DNA of 64,000 nucleotides from Pedobacter frigidisoli (GTDB taxonomy: Bacteria; Bacteroidota; Bacteroidia; Sphingobacteriales; Sphingobacteriaceae): NCBI RefSeq assembly GCF_004331675.1, contig NZ_SJSN01000001.1, positions 434,001 through 498,000 on the forward strand, written 5' to 3'. Positions 25,394 to 34,294 of the stretch are shown one piece after another. The notes under the pieces were generated by a model, which was given only the letters and a program-made list of their open reading frames with translations, was not told the origin of the DNA and ran no database searches. How positions within the stretch are numbered: position 1 is the stretch's first letter; the number at the start of each line of letters is the position of its first letter. The position numbers and the translations under genes are program-made.

Positions 25394-26518
25394 ATGGACA
25401 AACTGAACCGTTTTTTTTGGTTTTGTTCTGGTGCACACATCCCGACACTGGAAAAGTATCCCTCAGAGCAAAATAAATATACAGGCATTGGCGCCACCAT
25501 CTTCTTTACCGGTTTATTTGCCGCACTTTCTGGCGGTTATGCCATGTACTTCGTTTTTAAAGGGGATGATTTAGCGGCTATTTTTGCCGTTGTTTTTGGC
25601 TTTTTATGGGGTGCTGCCATTTTCAATATGGATAGGTACATCGTATCCAGTATTAATAAAAGCGCAAGTACAAATAAACAACTTTTACAGGCAACGCCTC
25701 GTATTCTGTTGGCTATTATGATTGGTATGGTGATCTCCAGACCAATTGAATTAAAAATATTCGACAAGGAAATTAAGGAGCGATTGAAAGTAAGTTACCT
25801 GAACGGACAACGATCGAAAATTGACACCTTAAATAAAGCTTTCGAGAATAAATATCAGGTAGAATTTGGAAGGTTGAATTTACAGAAAGCCACTCGAGAT
25901 TCCTTAGAGAAAGGAATTAAAGCTGATAGACAAAAACTGAACTTTGAGATCTTTGGTAATAAAACCACAGAAACATCTGGTGTAATGGGCTATGGGCCGT
26001 ATGCAAAACGTAAAGAAGCAGAAATAAAGCAACGCGAAACCGAGCTTGATTCTTTAAAGGCCAAAATCAATAAATCTGAAGCTTTTGTAGATAAACGCAA
26101 AGCTTTCGATGGCTTATTTACAGAGAAACTCTATACCAAAAAGCAGCTTGATAGTTTAGCTGATATTGCTGGTTTCGCAGATCGGAATTGGGCTTTAGGG
26201 CAGCTTAAATTTAATGTAGATGGAACTAAAGATAGCAATACCGCCACAGCAGTTACATTTATTGGTTTACTGTTCATCTTCTTCGAATGTTTGCCTGTTT
26301 TTGTTAAACTCATGAGCGCCCGTGGTCCTTATGATTTCGCTATCGCTGATGGTGATGAAGTTTCCGTTTATCAATCGAAGAAAGATAAGGATTTTCACAT
26401 GGAGGTAGCAGATAATATTCATGAAACCCGAGTGGATTCAGAATCTTCGAAGCAGAAAGAAATTATAAAGGGAAAAGCTTATCGCGATTTGGAAAAATAC
26501 AATTGGGATCAAGAATAG
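25394..26518 (+). CDS. DUF4407-type membrane protein with coiled coil
   Basis: This 374-residue inner-membrane protein has hydrophobic helices near 35-55, 62-82 and 98-115. A long charged helical/coiled-coil stretch (~130-265; KREAEIKQRETELDSLKAKI) lies between these and a further helix (~280-300; TAVTFIGLLFIFFECLPVFVK). A polar tail follows. This matches the DUF4407 layout (opening FFWFCSGAHIPTLEKYP). Function is unknown. It is often an isolated gene, as here, with 270 bp upstream that show only A/T-rich sequence. Confidence 0.8.
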   Translation: MDKLNRFFWFCSGAHIPTLEKYPSEQNKYTGIGATIFFTGLFAALSGGYAMYFVFKGDDLAAIFAVVFGFLWGAAIFNMDRYIVSSINKSASTNKQLLQATPRILLAIMIGMVISRPIELKIFDKEIKERLKVSYLNGQRSKIDTLNKAFENKYQVEFGRLNLQKATRDSLEKGIKADRQKLNFEIFGNKTTETSGVMGYGPYAKRKEAEIKQRETELDSLKAKINKSEAFVDKRKAFDGLFTEKLYTKKQLDSLADIAGFADRNWALGQLKFNVDGTKDSNTATAVTFIGLLFIFFECLPVFVKLMSARGPYDFAIADGDEVSVYQSKKDKDFHMEVADNIHETRVDSESSKQKEIIKGKAYRDLEKYNWDQE

Positions 26519-26611
26519 ATGGATATGGGGACAATCTAGCGACAATCCATCAACCATATTACATCATACATCTTCCATTTTTTCGTATTTTACAACCATC
26601 AAATCCAAATT

Positions 26612-28441
26612 ATGAAGAAATTTTTAGGCACCGCTTTATTTAGTGTGCTATCGCTTTACGCTTTTGCTCAAAACGAAATTAGTTATACCGTTTCTTTCCC
26701 AAATGCAGTGCATCATGAGGCAGAAATTACGATGGAAATCCCAAATGTTCCAGCGGGCTCGCTTATGGTTCGCATGAGTCGTTCTTCCCCTGGGAGATAT
26801 GCCACACACGAATTCGGCAAGAACGTTTACAACTTAAAAGCCTTTGATTCGAACGGAAAATCATTGCTCATCAAGCAGCCTGCAGGTGATGTTTATGAAA
26901 TTCCATCACATGGAAATGCGGTTAAAATTACGTACACCTTATTCGGAAGTTGGATAGATGGAACTTATGCAGGCTTCGATGAAACGCATGCCCACATGAA
27001 TATCCCAGCAACTTTTGCTTTCCCTGTTGGGATGGATGCTCGCCCACGTTTAGTGCAGTTCAAATATGCTGATAAACAGAATTGGAAAGTGGCAACACAG
27101 TTAAAGCCAATGGGCAAAGACACTTACTATGCGGCCAATCTTCAATATTTTATGGATAGTCCTACAGAAATTGCAGATTATAAAACGGCTAGCTGGCAGG
27201 TTAAAAATACCGATGGTAAAATGCAAACTATTCATTTAATTTCACATTCGAACGATACGCAGCTTGCCATAGATAATTATGCAGAAATGCTTAAAAAAAT
27301 GGTTGATGAACATTTGGCTGTTTGGGGTGAATTTCCAACATACGATTACGGCAATTACTATTTTCTGGAAGATGTTTATCCAGATAATGCTGGTGACGGA
27401 ATGGAACATAGAAACTCTACCTCGATTGTTCAGCGTACCCCAAAAATTGAGGGTTATGAAGCCAATTTGTTAGGCACATTTTCTCACGAGTATTTCCACA
27501 GCTGGAATGTAGAACGCTTAAGACCAAAAACATTGGAGCCCTTCAATTTCGAGCATTCAAACATCAGTGATGAACTTTGGTTAGCCGAGGGTTTTACACA
27601 ATATTATGGCTCACTTTTACTGACAAGATCTGGTTTAAAAACGGTTGACAACGCAATAGAGACATTTAATGGAATTGCAAATGCGGTATTAAATTCCCCA
27701 GGAGCCAAAAACTTTTCTCCAATTTCTGCCAGTAGATATGCTGTTTTTGCTGATGCTGGAGTAGCAATCGATCAAACGAATAAAAGCAATATTTTCCTTT
27801 CCTATTACACGTATGGCGCAGCAACGGCTTTGGCTTTGGATCTTCGTTTACGTTCGGAGTTTAAACTTACGCTAGATGATTACATGCGGGCATTATGGAA
27901 AGCCTACGGAAAACCAGAAATTGCTTACACCGTTCCCGATTTAGAGAAAACCTTGGGCGAACTCACTAAGAATCCAGCTTTTGCTAAAGATTTTTTTAAG
28001 CGATATATCTACGGAACAGAGAAAAACGATTATGCTAAATTGCTTTTAAATGCTGGTTTGGTGCTGCGTAAAGCAAATCCTGGAAAAGCATACTCTGGCT
28101 TCGGACGCCTTACTGCTATCGATGGTAAAGTGACTTTACCGCAAACTTTAACTGGTTCACCGGCATACCAAGCAGGTTTAGATATTGACGATGTAATTTT
28201 AACGGTTGATGGTAAGGAAGTAAAAGATTTGGCTTCGATAAATAATGTCATCGATGCGCATAAACCTGGCGAGGTAATTTCGATCACCTATCTTTATCGT
28301 GGAGAACAAAAAAACACAAAATTAACACTAGCCGAGAATCCTAATTTAGAACTCGTTTCAATCGAAAAAACTGGTGAAACTTTAACGCCAGCAATGCAAA
28401 CTTTTAGAGATAATTGGTTAAACTCGCAAGTAAAAAAATAA
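26612..28441 (+). CDS. Secreted M61 family glycyl aminopeptidase with PDZ domain
   Basis: This 609-residue exported metallopeptidase has a signal peptide ending AFAQ (~20) and an N-terminal beta domain (~25-200). The M61 catalytic domain carries HEYFHSWN (residues 292-296, zinc ligands and catalytic Glu) and the third ligand Glu in LWLAEGFTQYYG. A C-terminal PDZ domain (~485-580; GSPAYQAGLDIDDVILTVDGKEV) is present. The family trims N-terminal glycine or alanine residues from peptides. It is followed after 30 bp by an M28 peptidase gene and is probably co-transcribed for peptide use in the periplasm. Confidence 0.93.
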   Translation: MKKFLGTALFSVLSLYAFAQNEISYTVSFPNAVHHEAEITMEIPNVPAGSLMVRMSRSSPGRYATHEFGKNVYNLKAFDSNGKSLLIKQPAGDVYEIPSHGNAVKITYTLFGSWIDGTYAGFDETHAHMNIPATFAFPVGMDARPRLVQFKYADKQNWKVATQLKPMGKDTYYAANLQYFMDSPTEIADYKTASWQVKNTDGKMQTIHLISHSNDTQLAIDNYAEMLKKMVDEHLAVWGEFPTYDYGNYYFLEDVYPDNAGDGMEHRNSTSIVQRTPKIEGYEANLLGTFSHEYFHSWNVERLRPKTLEPFNFEHSNISDELWLAEGFTQYYGSLLLTRSGLKTVDNAIETFNGIANAVLNSPGAKNFSPISASRYAVFADAGVAIDQTNKSNIFLSYYTYGAATALALDLRLRSEFKLTLDDYMRALWKAYGKPEIAYTVPDLEKTLGELTKNPAFAKDFFKRYIYGTEKNDYAKLLLNAGLVLRKANPGKAYSGFGRLTAIDGKVTLPQTLTGSPAYQAGLDIDDVILTVDGKEVKDLASINNVIDAHKPGEVISITYLYRGEQKNTKLTLAENPNLELVSIEKTGETLTPAMQTFRDNWLNSQVKK

Positions 28442-28471
28442 TTAAAATTAAACATAGCATAACCTAATACC

Positions 28472-29779
28472 ATGAAGAAGACACTTCTATTTACACTTGT
28501 CGGTATGGCAAGTTTGCAGCTGAATGCACAAAATATCGATAAAATTATCACCAGAGAATACACCGACCACTTAATTAAAACTTTAAGTGCCGATGATATG
28601 CAAGGCCGTGCAACTTTTACGCCCGGCATTGATAAGGCGGCAACGTTCATCGAATCTGAGTTTAAGAAAATTGGTTTGAAACCTTTAACTGGTGAAAAAA
28701 CCTTTCGCCAAACATTTAATAAATACCAAGTAACCAACCAAACTTCGTCCGTAAAGATTGATGGGCAGGATATTGCACCAGAAAACTTGATTATCGCTGG
28801 TCTTAAAACCGAAAATATCACTTTAGATAAGGCCAATACAACCGTAGTAAAGCTAGATCCTGACAAAGCTTTTGTGCCGCAACTTAGGGCCATGATGGGT
28901 GCCGATAAAAATCAAATCGTTTTGGTTGATGCTAAATTTGCTGATTTATTTAACCGTTACAGAGGTTATTTTAGCAAACCTACAACGGTTGATGAAAAAG
29001 ATCTTAAAGCAGGAGTAAGCGCTGTTCAGGTTTTTGTTTTAGGTAAAGATGCAGCAACAGATTTTTCGGCTACATTTAAAAGTAAGGTTGATAAAATGCC
29101 TTTATTTAATGTTGCTGGGATGATTCCTGGGAAATCTAAAGCTAAAGAGTTAGTGGTTTTCTCAGGTCACTATGATCATTTAGGCGTTCTAAAAAGCGTA
29201 GATGGCGACAGCATTGCAAATGGTGCTGACGATGATGCATCGGGAACAACGGCTATGATTGCCTTAGCCAAATATTACAAAGCTCAAAAGAATAACGAAC
29301 GCACCTTAATTTTCGTTGCCTTTACTGCTGAAGAAATTGGTGGTTTCGGTGCTAAATATTTCTCCGAGAAATTAAATCCTGATGATGTGGTTGCCATGTT
29401 CAACATTGAAATGATTGGCAAGGATTCTAAATTTGGTAAAAACACAGCCTTTATTACCGGTTATGAAAGATCTGATTTTGGAAAGATTCTACAGAAAAAC
29501 CTAGCAGGAACAGAATTTACTTTCCACCCAGATCCTTATCCAGATCAAAACCTATTTTACAGAAGTGATAATGCAACTTTAGCTGCTTTAGGCGTTCCAG
29601 CACACACCATTAGTACCGATAAAATCGATATTGATAAATTATACCACACCGTGAAAGATGAATATAGTTCATTGGATGTAGAAAACATTTTATCAACCAT
29701 TAAGGCGATTGCTAAAAGTGCAACGACTATTGTTAAAGGAACAGATACACCAACAAGGATTCCGAAGTTGAAGAAGTAG
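28472..29779 (+). CDS. Secreted M28 family aminopeptidase
   Basis: This 435-residue exported zinc peptidase has a signal peptide (to ~19). The cocatalytic zinc site is complete: SGHYDHLG (His), NGADDDASGT (bridging Asp), FTAEEIGGFGA (catalytic Glu and ligand Glu), FNIEMIGKD (Asp) and PAHTISTDK with the final histidine. An inserted PA-like region (~100-210) lies between signal and catalytic core. It removes N-terminal residues from peptides and is paired with the upstream M61 enzyme. Downstream lies an inverted repeat and then the carB terminator. Confidence 0.93.
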   Translation: MKKTLLFTLVGMASLQLNAQNIDKIITREYTDHLIKTLSADDMQGRATFTPGIDKAATFIESEFKKIGLKPLTGEKTFRQTFNKYQVTNQTSSVKIDGQDIAPENLIIAGLKTENITLDKANTTVVKLDPDKAFVPQLRAMMGADKNQIVLVDAKFADLFNRYRGYFSKPTTVDEKDLKAGVSAVQVFVLGKDAATDFSATFKSKVDKMPLFNVAGMIPGKSKAKELVVFSGHYDHLGVLKSVDGDSIANGADDDASGTTAMIALAKYYKAQKNNERTLIFVAFTAEEIGGFGAKYFSEKLNPDDVVAMFNIEMIGKDSKFGKNTAFITGYERSDFGKILQKNLAGTEFTFHPDPYPDQNLFYRSDNATLAALGVPAHTISTDKIDIDKLYHTVKDEYSSLDVENILSTIKAIAKSATTIVKGTDTPTRIPKLKK

Positions 29780-29808
29780 TAAATAAACCTAGCAGGTTTT
29801 AACGCAAT

Positions 29809-29876
29809 CGTCATGCTGAATTCATTTCAGCACCTTTCCTGCTATTTTTAAGACCCTGAAATAAATTCAGGGTGAC
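29809..29876. repeat. Imperfect long inverted repeat, CGTCATGCTGAATT family
   Basis: Arms 29809-29834 and 29852-29876 are mostly complementary (CGTCA at the left end, TGACG at the right end) and enclose ~17 nt. It sits between convergent genes, 30 bp past the M28 stop. Similar elements are frequent between genes in Bacteroidota, to my knowledge. It may act as a terminator or be a small mobile remnant. Confidence 0.7.
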
Positions 29877-29905
29877 GAAAACACTAATGAAACTACAACA
29901 AAAAA

Positions 29906-29931
29906 AATGGCCAGTGAAATCACTGGCCATT
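29906..29931 (-). terminator. Rho-independent terminator of carB
   Basis: A perfect 11-bp stem, AATGGCCAGTG (29906-29916) and CACTGGCCATT (29921-29931) with a four-base loop, is followed on the minus strand by a run of eight T. It is 29 bp beyond the carB stop codon. Confidence 0.9.
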
Positions 29932-29959
29932 GCTATTATAAAAACTTTGTAAGTTAAAT

Positions 29960-32797
29960 TTACTTACTCAAATACATCGATTTATCTTTGTAAAGTTTGC
30001 GGAAGTATGGATCCTCCAAATCTTTAATGAAACGGATCGCTTCACCTGTAGATTTCATTTCCGGACCTAATTCTTTCGTCACCTCAGGGAATTTCTCGTA
30101 AGAGAAAACTGGTTCTTTAATGGCATAACCTTGCAGCTTACGTTCTATAGTGAAATCTTTCAATTTCGCTACACCTAACATAATCTTCGCTGCAATGTTA
30201 ATGTAAGGAACATCATAAGCTTTTGCGATGAATGGAACCGTACGTGAAGCTCTTGGATTTGCTTCGATTACATAAACTTTCTCGTCTTTAATGGCAAACT
30301 GAATATTCAATAAACCAATAACATTTAAAGCTTTTGCAATTTTGATCGAATATTCTTCCATCGATTTCGTTACCGATTCTGGCAAACTGAACGTTGGTAA
30401 AACTGCGAATGAATCTCCTGAGTGAATTCCTGCAGGTTCAATGTGCTCCATCATACCGACAATGTGAACATCGTCACCGTCAGAAATCGAATCTGATTCT
30501 GCTTCTTCCGCTCTATCTAAAAAGTGATCGATCAATACACGGTTGCCTGGCAAATCGCCCAATAATTTTACTACTGCTTTTTCTAAATCTTCATCGTTAA
30601 TTACGATGCTCATTCCTTGTCCGCCTAACACGTAACTCGGACGAACCAAAACTGGGTAACCCACTTCGTTTGCTACAACAATTGCTTCTTCTGCATTTTC
30701 TGCAACACCGTATTTTGGATAAGGGATTTCTAATTCTTTTAACAAATCAGAGAAACGACCGCGATCTTCGGCGATATCCATATTCTCGAAAGATGTTCCG
30801 ATAATTTTAACACCGATTTCAGTTAGTTTCTCAGCCATTTTCAAAGCTGTTTGTCCCCCTAACTGAACGATAACGCCAACAGGTTTTTCCAATTCAATGA
30901 TTTCGCGAACATGTTCCCAGAAAACCGGCTCGAAGTATAACTTATCAGCCATGTTAAAATCGGTAGAAACCGTTTCAGGGTTACAGTTAACCATAATGGC
31001 TTCAAAACCCGATTCTTTAGCAGCCAACAAACCGTGTACGCAAGAATAATCGAACTCAATACCCTGACCAATACGGTTTGGACCTGAACCTAAAACGATA
31101 ACTTTTTTACGGTCTGAAGAAACAGATTCGTTTTCTTCATCGAAAGAAGAATAGTAATATGGAGTTTGCGCAGGGAACTCCGCAGCGCAAGTATCTACCA
31201 TTTTATAAACTCTGTTAATTCCTAAAGCTTTACGACGGTCGTAAACTTCATCTTCAGTAACGTTTCCTAGCAACCAAGCAATCTGAATATCAGAGAAACC
31301 TTTTTGTTTCAAGGTAAAAAAGAAATCCTGAGGAATATTATTTAATGAATATCTTTTTAATTCAATTTCTAAAGCAACAAGCTCTTGAATTTGATTTAAG
31401 AACCATTTATCAATTTTAGTAACCTTACGGATAGATTCCAAAGGCACCCCCATTGTCATGGCATCTTTTATTAAGAACAGACGGTTCCATGAAGCATGCT
31501 CCAGACCATCCATAATTTCGTTGATGTTGCGGTTTTGACGGCCATCGGCACCTAAACCTGCACGCCCAATTTCTAAACTCTGACAAGCTTTTTGCAAAGC
31601 CTCGATGAAGGTACGACCAATCGCCATTACCTCCCCAACAGATTTCATTTGTAAACCTAGTTCTTTGTTAGCACCTTTAAACTTATCGAAATTCCAACGA
31701 GGGATTTTAACAATAACGTAATCTAAAGTAGGCTCGAAATATGCTGATGTTGTTTTAGTGATTTGATTCTCGATTTCATCTAAATTGTAACCGATAGCTA
31801 ATTTAGCTGCGATTTTAGCAATCGGATAACCGGTTGCCTTACTTGCTAACGCTGATGAACGCGAAACACGTGGATTGATTTCGATGGCGATAATGTCGTC
31901 ATTGGCAGGATTAACCGAGAACTGAACGTTACAACCACCAGCAAAAGTTCCGATGGCACGCATCATTTTAATCGCCTGGTTACGCATGTCTTGATAACAG
32001 CGATCAGATAAAGTCATTGCCGGAGCAACTGTAATGGAGTCTCCAGTATGGATACCCATTGGATCGAAGTTTTCGATAGAGCAAATGATAATTACATTAT
32101 CGTTACTATCTCTTAACAACTCCAATTCATATTCTTTCCAACCTAAAACGGCTTGTTCTACCAAAACTTCGTGAGTTGGAGAAGCCTCTAAACCGCGTTT
32201 AAGTGCGGCATCGAATTCTTCTTTTTTGTGTACGAAGCCACCACCAGAACCACCTAAGGTGTAAGATGGACGAATTACCAATGGATAGCCGATTTCTTGC
32301 GCAGCTTCCTTACCTTCTAAAAATGAATTGGCTATTTTAGATGGCGCTACACCTACACCTATATCAACCATTAATTGGCGGAAAGCTTCACGGTTTTCGG
32401 TTTTTTCGATAGCCGCTACATCAACACCAATAACTTTAACACCATATTTTTCCCAAACACCTCGTTCTGAAGCTTCTACACACAGATTTAATGCGGTTTG
32501 GCCACCCATTGTTGGCAATACAGCATCAATTTTAGGTAAGTCTGGAGAGTCGATGTGCTCCTGTAAAATAACCTCGATTGAATCAACAGATAGCGGACGA
32601 AGATAAACATGGTCGCCGATTACTTTATCCGTCATAATTGTAGCCGGATTAGAGTTGATAATTGAAACGGTAATTCCCTCTTCTTTTAAAGATAGGGCCG
32701 CTTGTGAACCAGAATAATCAAATTCGCAGGCTTGGCCAATAATAATTGGGCCTGATCCGATAATTAGTACTGAGCGTATGGAAGTGTCTTTAGGCAT
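29960..32797 (-). CDS. carB: Carbamoyl-phosphate synthase large subunit without the C-terminal allosteric domain
   Basis: CarB makes carbamoyl phosphate from bicarbonate, ATP and glutamine-derived ammonia, for pyrimidine and arginine synthesis. This 945-residue protein has both halves: an N-terminal carboxyphosphate ATP-grasp domain (~1-400; IIGSGPIIIGQACEFDYSG and YTLGGSGGGFV) and an oligomerisation region. The carbamate ATP-grasp half (~560-945; LGSGPNRIGQGIEFDYSC, SYVLGGQGMSIV) follows. It stops right after GPEMKSTGEAIRFI..., where the ~130-residue MGS-like regulatory domain of the 1073-residue E. coli enzyme would begin. I recall similarly short CarB proteins in Bacteroidota. carA is not adjacent. 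Confidence 0.95.
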   Translation of the reverse strand: MPKDTSIRSVLIIGSGPIIIGQACEFDYSGSQAALSLKEEGITVSIINSNPATIMTDKVIGDHVYLRPLSVDSIEVILQEHIDSPDLPKIDAVLPTMGGQTALNLCVEASERGVWEKYGVKVIGVDVAAIEKTENREAFRQLMVDIGVGVAPSKIANSFLEGKEAAQEIGYPLVIRPSYTLGGSGGGFVHKKEEFDAALKRGLEASPTHEVLVEQAVLGWKEYELELLRDSNDNVIIICSIENFDPMGIHTGDSITVAPAMTLSDRCYQDMRNQAIKMMRAIGTFAGGCNVQFSVNPANDDIIAIEINPRVSRSSALASKATGYPIAKIAAKLAIGYNLDEIENQITKTTSAYFEPTLDYVIVKIPRWNFDKFKGANKELGLQMKSVGEVMAIGRTFIEALQKACQSLEIGRAGLGADGRQNRNINEIMDGLEHASWNRLFLIKDAMTMGVPLESIRKVTKIDKWFLNQIQELVALEIELKRYSLNNIPQDFFFTLKQKGFSDIQIAWLLGNVTEDEVYDRRKALGINRVYKMVDTCAAEFPAQTPYYYSSFDEENESVSSDRKKVIVLGSGPNRIGQGIEFDYSCVHGLLAAKESGFEAIMVNCNPETVSTDFNMADKLYFEPVFWEHVREIIELEKPVGVIVQLGGQTALKMAEKLTEIGVKIIGTSFENMDIAEDRGRFSDLLKELEIPYPKYGVAENAEEAIVVANEVGYPVLVRPSYVLGGQGMSIVINDEDLEKAVVKLLGDLPGNRVLIDHFLDRAEEAESDSISDGDDVHIVGMMEHIEPAGIHSGDSFAVLPTFSLPESVTKSMEEYSIKIAKALNVIGLLNIQFAIKDEKVYVIEANPRASRTVPFIAKAYDVPYINIAAKIMLGVAKLKDFTIERKLQGYAIKEPVFSYEKFPEVTKELGPEMKSTGEAIRFIKDLEDPYFRKLYKDKSMYLSK

Positions 32798-32888
32798 GAT
32801 AAAGCTTAATACAATAATTAAAATTCTAAAGTTTAGGTCGTTTTATAAACCCTGAAAGCAACGAGATTTTGTGCTTGTAAGAAGAAAA

Positions 32889-32919
32889 ATCCCAACTGTT
32901 CTGTCGGGATGCAAAGATA
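32889..32919 (-). promoter_or_regulatory. carB promoter with a hairpin at the transcript start
   Basis: On the minus strand a perfect -7 box TATCTTTG (32919-32912) is followed at once by a hairpin ATCCCGAC/GTTGGGAT (32910-32889) and TTTTTC. Transcription should start inside or just before this stem. The stem plus T-run looks like a terminator placed ~10-25 nt into the message, about 90 bp before the carB start. Confidence 0.55.
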
Positions 32920-32958
32920 GAGTTTTCGTACGGTTTTAAGATTAATTTTTTAAAATAA

Positions 32959-32985
32959 AAAAGAGGGCCTTTTGAGCCCTCTTTT
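32959..32985 (-). terminator. Terminator between a small exported-protein gene and carB
   Basis: The stem AAAAGAGGGC (32959-32968) and GCCCTCTTTT (32976-32985) has a seven-base loop and T-rich flanks on both strands. It is 24 bp after the stop of the minus-strand gene at 33009 and upstream of the carB promoter, so it separates the two. Confidence 0.85.
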
Positions 32986-33008
32986 ATCTGCTAGATATGT
33001 AATTATTT

Positions 33009-33326
33009 TTATTGCGCCAGTTTAACTTCTCCTAAATCTGTAGTTGCACTATCTTTTACTGCAACTTTTTCTATTACAGCATCTTTATAGGGTGCGTTGG
33101 CTTTTATGAAAACGGTATAAACACCCTCTTTTAGGTTGGTGAATGTAAAAGCTCCCTGAACGATCTCTGCCTTTAAAGTATCTGTTCCAGCAACAAGTGA
33201 CACGGATGACGATGCATCAGCAGGTGTAATTCTGCCCATAATGCCACCCAACTTTGCATTTGTAAAGGCTATCGATCCTAATCCAAAAACGATTAGTAGC
33301 GATAATATAACACATATCCTTTTCAT
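33009..33326 (-). CDS. Small exported protein with carboxypeptidase-regulatory-like fold
   Basis: This 105-residue protein has a signal peptide (hydrophobic ~5-23, AFTNA). A compact beta-sandwich follows, of the type seen at the N-terminus of SusC-like receptors (IMGRITPADASSSVSLVAGTDTL then AFTFTNLKEGVYTVFIKA). In larger proteins this domain mediates assembly; alone its role is unknown. It has its own terminator and is not linked to carB. The upstream 110 bp show no clear promoter box. Confidence 0.7.
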   Translation of the reverse strand: MKRICVILSLLIVFGLGSIAFTNAKLGGIMGRITPADASSSVSLVAGTDTLKAEIVQGAFTFTNLKEGVYTVFIKANAPYKDAVIEKVAVKDSATTDLGEVKLAQ

Positions 33327-33494
33327 ATCAGTGATATTAGATTTTCTAAATGATCTACAAATAACACCATTTAGGTCGATTAGTTTTAAAAAACGAACAC
33401 TGAAAAAACAAATCGTACAGTAATATGTACATGGATTTACACAATTGCATTAAAATTTGATTAGAAATGTTAATTTCTGTTAAAATTATTTGTA

Positions 33495-33714
33495 TAATCT
33501 GCCTTAGGAGGTCAGGTTTAAGTCACGAAGTTGTGATGATGCATATATTGGCAATAATGTTGTAATAAGCAGAACATATATGCGTTTTGTATATACTTTA
33601 GAAAAAGATCTAAAGCTTCCTCCGCGGATTAGTTACCCGCCATGAGGATTTCTTCATAAATAGTTTGTTTGGTTTATTATCCGGTCAGAGGAGCCCTCCT
33701 CGACCGGATTTTTT
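33495..33714 (+). ncRNA. Structured RNA candidate: small RNA or 5' leader of the NadR-like gene
   Basis: About 220 bases without an open frame contain a series of compatible stems: GGAGG/CCTCC (33507-33511 with 33619-33623) closing a branched loop; inside it TCAC/GTGA (33523-33536), GCATATAT/ATATATGC (33541-33548 with 33576-33583) and CTTTAGA/TCTAAAG (33596-33602 with 33609-33615); then GCGG/CCGC (33624-33640), ATGA/TCAT (33642-33657) and a strong terminator. The next gene starts 49 bp later, so it could be an attenuating leader or an independent RNA. I cannot match it to a known riboswitch, SRP, tmRNA or RNase P RNA; 6S RNA cannot be excluded. Confidence 0.55.
33679..33714 (+). terminator. 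Strong intrinsic terminator upstream of the NadR-like gene
   Basis: ATCCGGTC (33679-33686) pairs with GACCGGAT (33702-33709), and the inner GAGGA pairs with TCCTC around a short loop, with one bulged A. Six T residues follow (33709-33714). Its calculated pairing is among the best in the window, and it has no protein gene before it on this strand. Confidence 0.88.
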
Positions 33715-33763
33715 CTTTTAAGGGGTTTTTCTTTTACATTTGGCTCCATCGTAGAAAAATATC

Positions 33764-34294
33764 GTGAACAAAACAATTAAAAAAATTGCCATCGTCGGAC
33801 CAGAAAGTACAGGCAAATCAACCATGTCGCAGTTTCTTGCAAAATATTATAAGGTTTCTTGGGTGCCAGAATACGCCCGCTATTATTGCGAAAACCTCAC
33901 CTCTCCATATACTTTACAAGATGAGGTAAACATGTATTATGGTCAAGTTGCTCTGGAAGATGCGATTTTGGTTACCACCGAAAGCGATTTTATTATTTGC
34001 GATACCACATTTGTTACCGTTAAAATCTGGAGCGATGAAATGCTGGGAGAAACGCCTCAGCTTGTTTTAGATGCCTTGCCAAAAAGGCCGTACGATCTTT
34101 ATCTCTTAATGGATATTGATTTGCCTTGGCAAGATGATCCACTCCGCGATTTCCCTAATCATAGAGAATATTTTATGGAAGTTTGGCATAAGGAATTGAA
34201 AGCCCTAGATGCAAACTACAAAGTAATTGGTGGCTTGGGTGAGCTTAGGATTCAAAATGCTATTGAGGTGATTGATCAGTTTTTGGATTTATAA
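33764..34294 (+). CDS. NadR-like P-loop kinase (ribosylnicotinamide-kinase domain type)
   Basis: This 176-residue cytoplasmic P-loop protein has Walker A VGPESTGKST (residues 11-20), the signature WVPEYARYY typical of the NadR kinase domain, and IICDTTFVTVKIW with DIDLPWQDDPLRDFP as the substrate/Mg region. The family phosphorylates nicotinamide riboside, but in Bacteroidota members accompany vitamin uptake genes. Here it is next to a thiamine locus, so a thiamine-related substrate is possible (inference). Start is GTG 33764; no in-frame ATG fits better. A structured RNA with terminator precedes it. No PnuC/PnuT transporter gene is adjacent. Confidence 0.85.
   Translation: MNKTIKKIAIVGPESTGKSTMSQFLAKYYKVSWVPEYARYYCENLTSPYTLQDEVNMYYGQVALEDAILVTTESDFIICDTTFVTVKIWSDEMLGETPQLVLDALPKRPYDLYLLMDIDLPWQDDPLRDFPNHREYFMEVWHKELKALDANYKVIGGLGELRIQNAIEVIDQFLDL

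Noticed and set aside
28294..28893. 199-codon minus-strand frame opposite the M61/M28 junction
   Set aside because: It is antisense to two well-supported peptidase genes and its hydrophobic product is a typical reverse-strand shadow.
33495..33714. Naming the structured RNA as 6S RNA
   Set aside because: 6S RNA is one long rod with a central bubble. Here several side-by-side hairpins fit better, and I cannot confirm key 6S bases by eye.
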